Of a stretch of DNA of 64,000 bases, positions 1 through 7,304 are shown piece after piece. The stretch's first letter is position 1, and every line of letters starts with the position of its first letter. Origin of the DNA: Desulfobacula toluolica Tol2 (GTDB lineage: Bacteria > Desulfobacterota > Desulfobacteria > Desulfobacterales > Desulfobacteraceae); NCBI RefSeq assembly GCF_000307105.1, contig NC_018645.1:1252578-1316577 (forward strand). Direction: 5' to 3'. The translations under genes and the position numbers were made by a program. The notes under the pieces were generated by a model. The model saw only the letters and a list, made by a program, of their open reading frames with translations. It was not told the origin of the DNA and searched no databases.

Positions 1-1
1 G

Positions 2-127
2 CTGCTTCGGCTGACCGGAGGAAATGTGAGCCGGGCAGCAAAGCTTGCCGGTAAATACAGGGCGGATTTTTATGACCTGATGAAAAAATGCGGGGTAAAG
101 GCCGAAGACTTCAGGGATATGGTGTAG
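2..127 (+). CDS. Sigma-54-dependent regulator, C-terminal end only (5' part outside window)
   Basis: An open frame enters from the left edge and ends at TAG 125-127. The 41 visible residues include GGNVSRAAKLAGKYRADFY, the pattern of a Fis-type helix-turn-helix at the end of NtrC-family enhancer-binding proteins (GN.S.AA...G..R..FY..MKK). The AAA+ and receiver parts, if present, lie outside the window. The next gene is read from a candidate sigma-54 promoter at 453-470 behind two identical 17-bp repeats, so this regulator is the obvious candidate activator. The HTH assignment is good; the input signal is unknown. Confidence 0.75.
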   Translation: MLRLTGGNVSRAAKLAGKYRADFYDLMKKCGVKAEDFRDMV

Positions 128-207
128 TGATTTCCATACATGTTTACAAAATCCGGCTCTCTGCAATTGATTGCCGGGAATAATGTCACACAGCGGTTTT
201 TGTATGT

Positions 208-302
208 ATTGTTTTTCATACGCTGATTAATATATAGATATTATTAATATTTTCAAGTATTTATACCAATAATAGGATGAATTGGATTGTTTTTCATACG
301 CT
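208..302. promoter_or_regulatory. Two identical 17-bp direct repeats, candidate activator sites
   Basis: ATTGTTTTTCATACGCT occurs at 208-224 and again, base for base, at 286-302, 78 bp apart. A weaker relative lies at 316-330. The first copy is preceded by GTATG, giving a GTATG/CATAC dyad. They sit about 150-250 bp upstream of the -24/-12 element at 453-470, the usual distance for sigma-54 enhancer sites. The role is inferred from position. The rest of 128-494 is AT-rich and shows no convincing gene. Confidence 0.5.
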
Positions 303-452
303 TTTGAGAAAATTTCTTGTTTTCCATCTGTCCTTTTTTCCTGCTTCCTGAAATGTTTTTATTGTCAGCTCTTCTTTTAACTGTCTGAAATCATAATATC
401 TTAATTTAAACATAACAAGCCTTTTCTAAGTTTTATGCATCGAATCAACCTT

Positions 453-470
453 CTGGTATTGTTATTGCTA
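453..470 (+). promoter_or_regulatory. Candidate sigma-54 (-24/-12) promoter of the FeeM-like gene
   Basis: TGGTAT, five bases, then TTGCT (454-469) matches the sigma-54 pattern TGGCAC-N5-TTGCW, with TGG and GC at the required spacing. Transcription would start near 480, about 100 nt ahead of the ATG at 582. The truncated enhancer-binding protein immediately upstream supports the call. Confidence 0.55.
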
Positions 471-581
471 TAATGTAATATCAAGCTTTGAACAATGTCT
501 TTAAGACAAATATCGGATTCGGGAAAATACCGTTTCACAAGGCTCTGGTTACAGATTAACAAATCAAGGGAAAAGGTAGTT

Positions 582-1388
582 ATGACTAAATTTAATAAAG
601 AATCATTTCAAAATGCGGACTTGAGACAACTGATCAGGATAGATGAATTTAAAATGGCTCAATATTATTTTAAACCTGCAAGTTGTATCAAAGACTATTT
701 TGCCGCATTAAAACTCGTTCAGGATGTATATATTGAAGAGGGGTATGTTAATGCTGATGATTCATCCTGTCCATGCAGAATCCTTGAAAATCATTTTTTT
801 GAGAAAACCATTGTATTTATAGGTAAAAAAAAGGAACAAGTGGTTTTTACGGTCAGCCTTTTTCCTGATTCATCAAACAGATTGCCCATGGACCGGATTT
901 ATAAAAAAGAACTGGATCATCTGAGATCTCAGGGCAGAATGATCGGTGAGGTGGGATGCCTTGCCACACATCCTGAATTCAGGGACGGATCACAAAATAT
1001 TTTAATGCACGGCAACAAGATCATGCTCAAATATGCCATGGAACATCTTAAACTGGATGATCTGGTAATTACCGTTAATCCGAAGCATGCGCTGGTCTAT
1101 AAAGAAATTTTGCTGTTTGAAGAAATCGGGCAAGGAGAAATCAAGGCACACCCCAAAGTGAACGGAAATCCTGCCATTGCAATGAGGTTAAACCTGCATG
1201 AGGTGGAGGAAAAATGCAGGCATTTTTATCAGAACAATCCGTTGGAATCAAATCTTCATCATTTTTTGTTTGTCAAACAAAATGATACCCTTCAGCTTCC
1301 GGAAAACAACGCAGACCAGTGCAATAATTACTCCCGGTTTTTAGCTCCGCTTATCAGCCAAAGCACATACAACAGCCTGTCTATCTGA
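582..1388 (+). CDS. FeeM-like N-acyltransferase (GNAT fold)
   Basis: This protein of about 268 residues resembles the FeeM family of N-acyl amino acid synthases, which move an acyl chain from acyl-ACP to an amino acid and are distant relatives of autoinducer and exosortase-associated acyltransferases. Family-like features are an early EEGYVN stretch, then a block with LPMDRIYKKELDHLR followed by GRMIGEVGCLA, and a late VNPKHALVYKEILLFEEIG block typical of the GNAT core. I chose ATG 582 because AAGGGAAAAGG lies just upstream; an in-frame ATG at 495 would add 29 residues but has no ribosome site. A poorly conserved tail of ~60 residues follows the core. The gene stands alone behind a candidate sigma-54 promoter. 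The substrate cannot be read from the sequence. Confidence 0.6.
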   Translation: MTKFNKESFQNADLRQLIRIDEFKMAQYYFKPASCIKDYFAALKLVQDVYIEEGYVNADDSSCPCRILENHFFEKTIVFIGKKKEQVVFTVSLFPDSSNRLPMDRIYKKELDHLRSQGRMIGEVGCLATHPEFRDGSQNILMHGNKIMLKYAMEHLKLDDLVITVNPKHALVYKEILLFEEIGQGEIKAHPKVNGNPAIAMRLNLHEVEEKCRHFYQNNPLESNLHHFLFVKQNDTLQLPENNADQCNNYSRFLAPLISQSTYNSLSI

Positions 1389-1425
1389 ACATTACCGTTT
1401 ATTAATAGGTAAAAATGTTTTTTTA

Positions 1426-1517
1426 TCTGAAAGTCGTAAAAAAATCATACAAAGACTTTCAATTTTTGTTGTGGGCAAATCTGAGCGAAAGACCAGGTCT
1501 GCCCGTGTCTGTTATAT
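1426..1517 (+). repeat. Interspersed two-hairpin element, copy 1
   Basis: The first hairpin has arms GAAAGTC (1429-1435) and GACTTTC (1454-1460). A linker CAATTTTTGTTGTG follows. The second hairpin has arms GGGCAAATCT (1473-1482) and AGGTCTGCCC (1495-1504): nine of ten positions pair, with one A-C mismatch. The element runs into the stop codon of the minus-strand gene at 1512. It lies between two convergent genes, at the 3' end of the five-gene minus-strand operon. Other copies are at 7076, 63704 and (half) 52652. Confidence 0.8.
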
Positions 1518-2456
1518 GGACTCAATGATGCCTGCTGCGATAAGGGGTATCAGGATTTCATGGTGCCCGACAATGCTGAACCCCTTGCCTTTGCCAAGGG
1601 TGGGGCGGTTCACCACATTGGTCATGGGCCTGTAATGGCGGATAAAATCAAGATTGAGTGTTGTAAAATCATCCAGCGTATGGCCCAGGTTTCTGACCAG
1701 GGTCACGGCCTTCAGAAAAACTTCAGGCATGATGACGGCAGATCCGGCATTGATAAACACGCCTTTTTCAAGACCTGTTATCTGTGAGGCAAACAGCTTG
1801 AAATCATAATGGGAGGCTGCGCCACAGGCCGCTGCATCAAAATCGGGATGCATATGTATGATATCAGTGCCAATGGCCACATGAACGGTCACGGGAATAT
1901 CAAGGGCAGCTCCGGATGCTGTCAAACTCAAATGTTTATAGGTAAGGTCTTTTTCAAGGATCAGCTCTCCTACAGCTTTTCCCAGTCCAATGCCATGTTT
2001 TGCTGCATTTTTTATGGCCTGGTTGAGAAAGGCTGATGTCTCTTTTGCCATTCCAAAACTGCCGTTGCCGATTGATTGTGCCACATCTTCCGAAGTCATT
2101 CCCGTCATGGCGGTTTCAAGGTCATGGATAATGCCGGACCCGTTCATGGAGAGCATGGTAAAAACATTTTTTTTCATCAGATCAATCACAATGGGAGACA
2201 TGCCGGTTTTGATGACATGACCGCCCATGGCAAAACAGACCTGTTTGTTCTGTTTTGCAGCACGGCTGATGGCGTCTATCACGGAGCGCAGATCATTTCC
2301 GGCCAGAATGGAGGGAAGACCTGCAAGAAAATCTGAAAAATTATTGCCTTTTTTCCACGGTATTGAAAAGTCCTTTATATTCACTTTACTGTGTCTATTC
2401 TTGATGGAATAGGTTTTAAGCCTGCCAAAATCCAATTTTTTGAATGAATCACTCAT
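1512..2456 (-). CDS. Deoxyhypusine-synthase-like protein of unknown role
   Basis: This 314-residue soluble protein has no signal peptide. The middle part, with MGGHVIKTGMSPIVIDLM, then FTMLSMNGSGIIHDLETAM, then a late NAGSAVIMPEVFLKAV, recalls the NAD-binding core of deoxyhypusine synthase. True hypusination of eIF5A does not occur in bacteria, so the substrate is probably different. It is the last gene of a minus-strand operon and overlaps the upstream gmhA by 8 nt. That suggests translational coupling and perhaps a cell-envelope or sugar-related job. I am fairly sure of the gene and unsure of its function. Confidence 0.5.
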   Translation of the reverse strand: MSDSFKKLDFGRLKTYSIKNRHSKVNIKDFSIPWKKGNNFSDFLAGLPSILAGNDLRSVIDAISRAAKQNKQVCFAMGGHVIKTGMSPIVIDLMKKNVFTMLSMNGSGIIHDLETAMTGMTSEDVAQSIGNGSFGMAKETSAFLNQAIKNAAKHGIGLGKAVGELILEKDLTYKHLSLTASGAALDIPVTVHVAIGTDIIHMHPDFDAAACGAASHYDFKLFASQITGLEKGVFINAGSAVIMPEVFLKAVTLVRNLGHTLDDFTTLNLDFIRHYRPMTNVVNRPTLGKGKGFSIVGHHEILIPLIAAGIIESI

Positions 2457-3018
2457 TGAACATTATCCTTTCCGTCAGGTCGCACAGTATGTGGGCCAGC
2501 AGGATATGGACTTCTTGTATCCTTGCTGTTGTGTCGCAATCAACACAAAAACAAATATCTGTCAATTGTTTTAATTTGCCATTGTTTCCTGAGAAACCAA
2601 CACTCAAAATCTCCATTTGCTTTGCTTGCCTAACCGCTTTGATAATGTTTGGAGAATTTCCGGAAGTTGAGATGCCAAGGGCAATATCTCCTTTTTTTCC
2701 AAGGGCCTGTATCTGTTTGGAAAAAATATCTTCATAAGAATAGTCATTGCTGATACTGGTGATAACGGATGTATCAGTGGTCAGGGCAATGGCTGCCAGC
2801 GGTTTTCTTTCCATCCTGAATCTGTTGACAAATTCTGCGGCAATATGCTGGCAGTCTGCTGCACTGCCGCCATTTCCGAATAAAAGTATTTTTCTGCCTT
2901 TTTTCAGAGCTGCTGCCATTATGGAGGCACAGGATTCAATGTTTTCAATATTATCGGAGAAAAATTCTTTTTTTACTGTGATACTGTCGTTAACAGATTG
3001 TTGAATAAGATTCTTCAT
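2449..3018 (-). CDS. gmhA: Phosphoheptose isomerase
   Basis: GmhA converts sedoheptulose 7-phosphate to D-glycero-D-manno-heptose 7-phosphate, the first step of heptose supply for the LPS inner core. The 189-residue length is right for the family. The SIS domain shows FGNGGSAADCQHIAAEF near residues 48-64, which carries the phosphate loop and the metal or catalytic His, plus a second loop GISTSGNSPNI and the late His-bearing EVHILLAHILCD. It lies 25 nt after the TPR gene and overlaps the deoxyhypusine-synthase-like gene by 8 nt. No other heptose genes are in the window. Confidence 0.9.
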   Translation of the reverse strand: MKNLIQQSVNDSITVKKEFFSDNIENIESCASIMAAALKKGRKILLFGNGGSAADCQHIAAEFVNRFRMERKPLAAIALTTDTSVITSISNDYSYEDIFSKQIQALGKKGDIALGISTSGNSPNIIKAVRQAKQMEILSVGFSGNNGKLKQLTDICFCVDCDTTARIQEVHILLAHILCDLTERIMFNE

Positions 3019-3043
3019 AATTGACTGATTCTTTCAATAAGTG

Positions 3044-4270
3044 TTATGATGCGGATTTAATTTTTTCTTCCTGACTGGCGTGAACTTCAATTTTTTTCAT
3101 TATTGCTTTTAATCTGTCTTTGAACAGGCTGTTGGCCGGTTGAATGGCAATGCTTTTTTTTGCAAGGCTAATAGCAATGTTCAGGTTTTTATCCTGAAGC
3201 AACATGGATTTTGCATACCCTGACAAAGCAACAGCATCCAGAGGATTGAGTTTGACGGCTTTGTTAAATTCAATCCCGGCTTTTTCAGGCTGATTTTTAG
3301 CCAGATAAATTTCCCCCTTTATCCTGAAAACAAGGCCTGATTCAGGATTTATCCGGCTTGCCGCTTCAAGATGAGCCATGGCCCGGTCAAACTGCTGAAT
3401 TTTAAACAGCAGCTTTCCCAGAAGAAATTCAACTTCAAAAACACAATCATCAATGTCATGGGCTTTGTGCAAACACTGAATTGCCTGGTACAGATTGCCG
3501 TTAATCTGGTAAAGAAGGCCTGTATTATAAATGACCATCACTTCATTGGGATTGATTTTCAAGGCTTTTTCAAATTCAAGTTTTGCATTGTCCAGCTTTC
3601 CCATGACCCCGAAACAGACCCCCAGGCTGTTGATCAGGTTAATGTTATTGGGTTCTATTTCAAGGCCTTTTTTATATTCTTTGATGGCCATGTTGTATTT
3701 GTTCAGCTGATAAAGCCGGTCTGCACTGATATTAATGGATACAGCATCAAAGTGAATCAGGGTGTCAGGCCCGAAAAAGGCTGCGTGATCCGCAGCTTTG
3801 AGAGCATTGACAACTGTTTGGGGTTTTGAAAAATCATGACAGGGAAATTTTGCCACCCCCATAAGAATCTCTGTTCTAAAGGCTGTAGATAGCTTTTCTT
3901 TTAATGAAACAAGGCGATTTGCAGCTTTTTTTTCACTTTCATAGCCACAGAATGCCATAATAAATGATGTTTTGCTTAAGCATTTCCAGATGCCTTTTTT
4001 ATGATCAGGAAAGGAGTTAAAAAAGGTTTCAAGTGTCTCTTTTTTGTTCTTTATGATTGATTCAGACCTGTCCGAATTAAGCTCAAGTACTGCACACAAA
4101 AAATTATTCCAGGATATGGTGACTTCGGACAGCTTTTTTTGAAAGGCTTTGATCCGGTTTTTTTTTGTCAAAAGCAGATCACTGAAATATGTTTCAGGTG
4201 GCTTGATCTTGAAATTATCAGAATCTTTTTTCAGAAAATGAATTTCTTTTGAAGAGAATTTGACAGTCAT
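3044..4270 (-). CDS. TPR protein with an N-terminal degenerate GGDEF-like domain
   Basis: Residues ~190-390 of 408 are tandem tetratricopeptide repeats (YNMAIKEYKKGLEIEPNN, AKLEFEKALKINPNEV, AGIEFNKAVKLNPLDA), a protein-protein binding scaffold. Residues ~60-185 look like the shell of a diguanylate cyclase. SFIMAFCGYESEKKAANRL sits where GGDEF and the following helix would be. LMGVAKFP and then VNALKAADHAAFF match the later 'iGiA.yP' and 'l..AD.AlY' blocks. The GGEEF signature itself is absent, so enzyme activity is not expected. There is no signal peptide. The start overlaps the selA stop by 4 nt, and gmhA follows. The partner is unknown. Confidence 0.65.
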   Translation of the reverse strand: MTVKFSSKEIHFLKKDSDNFKIKPPETYFSDLLLTKKNRIKAFQKKLSEVTISWNNFLCAVLELNSDRSESIIKNKKETLETFFNSFPDHKKGIWKCLSKTSFIMAFCGYESEKKAANRLVSLKEKLSTAFRTEILMGVAKFPCHDFSKPQTVVNALKAADHAAFFGPDTLIHFDAVSINISADRLYQLNKYNMAIKEYKKGLEIEPNNINLINSLGVCFGVMGKLDNAKLEFEKALKINPNEVMVIYNTGLLYQINGNLYQAIQCLHKAHDIDDCVFEVEFLLGKLLFKIQQFDRAMAHLEAASRINPESGLVFRIKGEIYLAKNQPEKAGIEFNKAVKLNPLDAVALSGYAKSMLLQDKNLNIAISLAKKSIAIQPANSLFKDRLKAIMKKIEVHASQEEKIKSAS

Positions 4271-5676
4271 TTTTTTTTCAATATTTTTGTTAGATTTGAC
4301 GAGATAATTGCCTCCTGACCATTTTGAATCGTTCTTGGATCCAAAATATATTTATTATCCTCGATCCTGGCGATAACAGCCGGTGTTGACAGGCGCATAT
4401 GGAGTTCAAGTTTGGATACAGACATATCTTTGGGTTGAATTGTAATACACCTGGTCGGAAGATTCAGTGCAGGAAATGACCCGCCTCCCGGTCTTGAATT
4501 CATGTCTGCAACATCAATGTCTGCAAGCATTCCGATATCCTTTTTAATGGTTTTAAATAAAAGATCGGCTTTTTTACTGATTTCTTTAAAGGGCAGGGTA
4601 AGCATCCTTAACGTGGGGATTTGCCGGATGGCTTTTTTTTCATCCCTGTAAAGGCTTAAGGTTGATTCAAGAGCTGCAAGGGTAAGTTTGTCAATTCTCA
4701 ATGCACGGGTTAAAGGGTTGCGTTTTATCTGATCGATGATATGTTTTTTTCCCACAATAATGCCGGCCTGGGGTCCTCCCAGAAGTTTGTCTCCGCTGAA
4801 TGTGACAACATCCGCACCCGAACCAACCGAATCAGAAACAGTTGGCTCCGGGGGAAGACCATATTTTGAAAAATCAATCAAGGTTCCGGAACCTAAATCT
4901 TCCATGACCGGGATGTTTTTTTCTTTTCCCAGCAATACCAGATCTTTTAAGGCAACGCTTGCCGTAAAACCTTCAATTTTATAATTACTGGCATGAACTT
5001 TTAAAAAAAGGCCGGTTTCATCAGATACCGCACTCTCATAATCTTTTAAGTGGGTCCGGTTTGTGGTGCCGACTTCCTTTAGGATGCATCTGCTTTTTGA
5101 CATCACGTCCGGCACCCGGAAAGACCCTCCGATTTCAACAAGTTCACCCCTGGATACAACAACCTGTCTGTCTTTGGCAATGGTGTTCAATGCCAGTAAA
5201 ACAGCACCTGCATTGTTGTTGACAACAATTGCACTCTGGGCACCGGTCAGTTCGCAGATCAGTTCATCCACTGCTTCATATCGGATACCGCGTTTGCCTG
5301 TTTCAATTTTCAGCTCAAGGTTGGAATAGGATTGCGCAATGGTTTTGATATTTTTTAACGCTGCATCACAAAGAAGCGCACGTCCAAGATTTGTGTGGAG
5401 AACAACTCCGGTTGCATTGATGACATGGACAAGCCTGGATTTGATTTTGTCTTGTGCAAGTATGCCTGCCTCATCAAGGATTGTTTCATCTGTTATGGGG
5501 TGTTCAATATTTTCCGACAGGATATCTTTTCTAGTCCGGTCAAGCGCTTTTCTTATGGAATCAAGAATAACACTTCGGGGGATATCCATTAATTGATCAT
5601 CTTTTTTTGCAAGTTCCAGAAGATGATCAACTCCCGGCAAATTTTTAAGGAGGTTATGTTTGTTGGAATTCGTCAC
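4267..5676 (-). CDS. selA: L-seryl-tRNA(Sec) selenium transferase
   Basis: SelA is a PLP enzyme that turns seryl-tRNA(Sec) into selenocysteinyl-tRNA(Sec) using selenophosphate. The 469-residue length fits the family. Visible marks are INATGVVLHTNLGRALL (near residues 87-102), VNNNAGAVLLAL, RGELVEIGGSFRVPD and the PLP lysine in FSGDKLLGGPQAG (Lys ~297). The gene follows the CheD-HDOD gene by 4 nt and overlaps the TPR gene by 4 nt. It implies that the organism makes selenoproteins. I saw no selB, selC or selenoprotein in this window. Confidence 0.95.
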   Translation of the reverse strand: MTNSNKHNLLKNLPGVDHLLELAKKDDQLMDIPRSVILDSIRKALDRTRKDILSENIEHPITDETILDEAGILAQDKIKSRLVHVINATGVVLHTNLGRALLCDAALKNIKTIAQSYSNLELKIETGKRGIRYEAVDELICELTGAQSAIVVNNNAGAVLLALNTIAKDRQVVVSRGELVEIGGSFRVPDVMSKSRCILKEVGTTNRTHLKDYESAVSDETGLFLKVHASNYKIEGFTASVALKDLVLLGKEKNIPVMEDLGSGTLIDFSKYGLPPEPTVSDSVGSGADVVTFSGDKLLGGPQAGIIVGKKHIIDQIKRNPLTRALRIDKLTLAALESTLSLYRDEKKAIRQIPTLRMLTLPFKEISKKADLLFKTIKKDIGMLADIDVADMNSRPGGGSFPALNLPTRCITIQPKDMSVSKLELHMRLSTPAVIARIEDNKYILDPRTIQNGQEAIISSNLTKILKKK

Positions 5677-5680
5677 TTTT

Positions 5681-7042
5681 TTACCTTTGTGTGGTTAATA
5701 TATCATCGTCATTGCTGAATGTATTGATGGGAATGACATCAACCAGTTCAGGCAGATCCGCCATTTTAAATCCCAGTTGGTCAAGGGCATTTTCAAGGCT
5801 TTGAGTCTGCATTTTTTCAAGGTCAAATCCTACATGAAATTTTTCCATGAGAAGGTCTGAAAGATAGATGATATAAACAAGATCTTTGTTTTTTTTTGCT
5901 TTTTCCGGGGTGTGATGCAATTGAATGACTTCAGATAATCCATCTGAAAAGTTCCATTTTCTGGCCAGAAGAGCGCCTGCCTCACCATGGGTAATCCCCA
6001 ATAGTTTTTTTTCAGCATTTATAAAATTTTCATTTTTTTGATACAGGCTTCTGAAAAAAAGAGGTGATCTGATGGAGACAAATTGATCCAGAATGACTTT
6101 GCCGATATCGTGAAGAAGTCCTGCCGTATAAGCCTCTTTTAAAAGGGGACGGCCTGATTTTTCTGCAATTTTTTCAGCAAAGGATGCCACTCCCACTGCA
6201 TGGAAAAAAAGCCCGCCTTTGCAAAGAGAATAGCCGGATGTCCCTATTTGGTTGTAATACATATCAACCGCAGCGGTGATCACGGATTTGATCAGCATGG
6301 TTTCGCCTAATAAAAGCACGGCCTCTTTGAGTGTATCAATTTTTACAGTCCCGGCAAAAAGTGCTGAATTGCATAGCTTTAAGGTTTGTCCTGAAAGAAC
6401 CTGATCCTTGGAAAGCTCTTCGGTAATATCCGTAATATGGTGTCGGGAGAACTGGAACATCCTGAATATTTTTAATGCTATCTGAGGAATCGGCTTTAAT
6501 TGATCAATGGTGTTTAAGATCTCGTCCATTGACGGTGCTGTAAAACGGTTTTGTGACTTAAAAGTGTCTTCCAGAGCAGGATTTATAAAGGTTTTGCCCG
6601 TGGCCATATTCAATTCAAGAGTGCAGGTAAAAAATCCACCGGTTTCTGATTTTATGGTTTTGATTTTGTAACTTCTAAGTATTGATACGGCAATATCCAT
6701 GGATCTTCCGCCAATATCAAGGTTTATATCCTGCTGGGTGACTGGCCCTATAAGCGCACCTCCGGCAATTGTGGCCTCTAAATTTTCAGGTTTTGCACCC
6801 AGTTTTATCAAATGGTTTATGAGCAGGGGAACACCGGTCGACGCATATTTTTCTGAAAATACTGCACTTGCGATTCCGGTGGGTTCGGGCAGCAGGATAT
6901 GGATCATTCCTCCAACCTGTGTTGACGCGTCATACAGGGCAATGCCCAGGCAGGTTCCAAGATAGGCCTTGTATATGCTTGATTGTTCTTTGCCGACTTT
7001 AAATTGACCTGCTGAAATATGTTCGATTTTCTGATAATTCAT
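5681..7042 (-). CDS. CheD-HDOD fusion protein
   Basis: Residues ~5-160 form a CheD domain (chemoreceptor glutamine deamidase). The catalytic pair appears as Cys31 in LGTCLGIALYD and His48 in MIHILLPEP, followed by the family blocks TIAGGALIG, IGGRSMDIAVSIL and GGFFTCTLELN. Residues ~175-380 form an HDOD domain (LKPIPQIALKIFRMFQ; later LLHDIGKVILDQF and ITHGEAGALLARKW), a signalling relative of HD phosphohydrolases. No membrane segment is seen. It is the first gene of the five-gene minus-strand operon, and an interspersed repeat (7076-7165) lies just upstream. No strong ribosome site precedes the ATG. The domain calls are firm; the job of the fusion is unknown. Confidence 0.8.
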   Translation of the reverse strand: MNYQKIEHISAGQFKVGKEQSSIYKAYLGTCLGIALYDASTQVGGMIHILLPEPTGIASAVFSEKYASTGVPLLINHLIKLGAKPENLEATIAGGALIGPVTQQDINLDIGGRSMDIAVSILRSYKIKTIKSETGGFFTCTLELNMATGKTFINPALEDTFKSQNRFTAPSMDEILNTIDQLKPIPQIALKIFRMFQFSRHHITDITEELSKDQVLSGQTLKLCNSALFAGTVKIDTLKEAVLLLGETMLIKSVITAAVDMYYNQIGTSGYSLCKGGLFFHAVGVASFAEKIAEKSGRPLLKEAYTAGLLHDIGKVILDQFVSIRSPLFFRSLYQKNENFINAEKKLLGITHGEAGALLARKWNFSDGLSEVIQLHHTPEKAKKNKDLVYIIYLSDLLMEKFHVGFDLEKMQTQSLENALDQLGFKMADLPELVDVIPINTFSNDDDILTTQR

Positions 7043-7075
7043 TTGAAAATTATAGTTTCCAGTTTTTTCTTATAA

Positions 7076-7165
7076 GAAAGTCTTTAAAAAATCATACAGA
7101 GACTTTCAATTTTTGTTGTGGGCAAACATGGATGAAAGGCCAAGTCTGCCCGTGGCAGTTATATA
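7076..7165 (+). repeat. Interspersed two-hairpin element, copy 2
   Basis: GAAAGTC (7076-7082) and GACTTTC (7101-7107) form the first dyad. GGGCAAAC (7120-7127) pairs with GTCTGCCC (7144-7151) in the second, with the same internal A-C mismatch as copy 1. Where copy 1 has a T-G pair at position eight, this copy has C-G. It sits between the divergent CheD-HDOD and TolC-like genes, in the same orientation as the other copies. Confidence 0.8.
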
Positions 7166-7173
7166 AAATATTG

Positions 7174-7197
7174 TTTAGATATCATTAATTATCTAAA
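7174..7197. promoter_or_regulatory. 8-bp perfect inverted repeat upstream of the efflux operon
   Basis: TTTAGATA (7174-7181) and TATCTAAA (7190-7197) flank an 8-base spacer. It lies about 110 bp ahead of the TolC-like gene in an AT-rich divergent spacer. The form suits a dimeric repressor or activator site; no cognate regulator gene is adjacent. Confidence 0.35.
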
Positions 7198-7304
7198 GGT
7201 TTCAACTATATTTAAAAAACTATTATATCTTTATAAGATCAGTATTGCCTTATCAGTGAATTTAAATTATTTTAAGGGCTTGATACAAGAGGAAAAAATG
7301 AATA

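Noticed and set aside
3371-3829. 152-residue plus-strand open frame
   Set aside because: Antisense of the TPR gene, with no ribosome site or recognisable motif.
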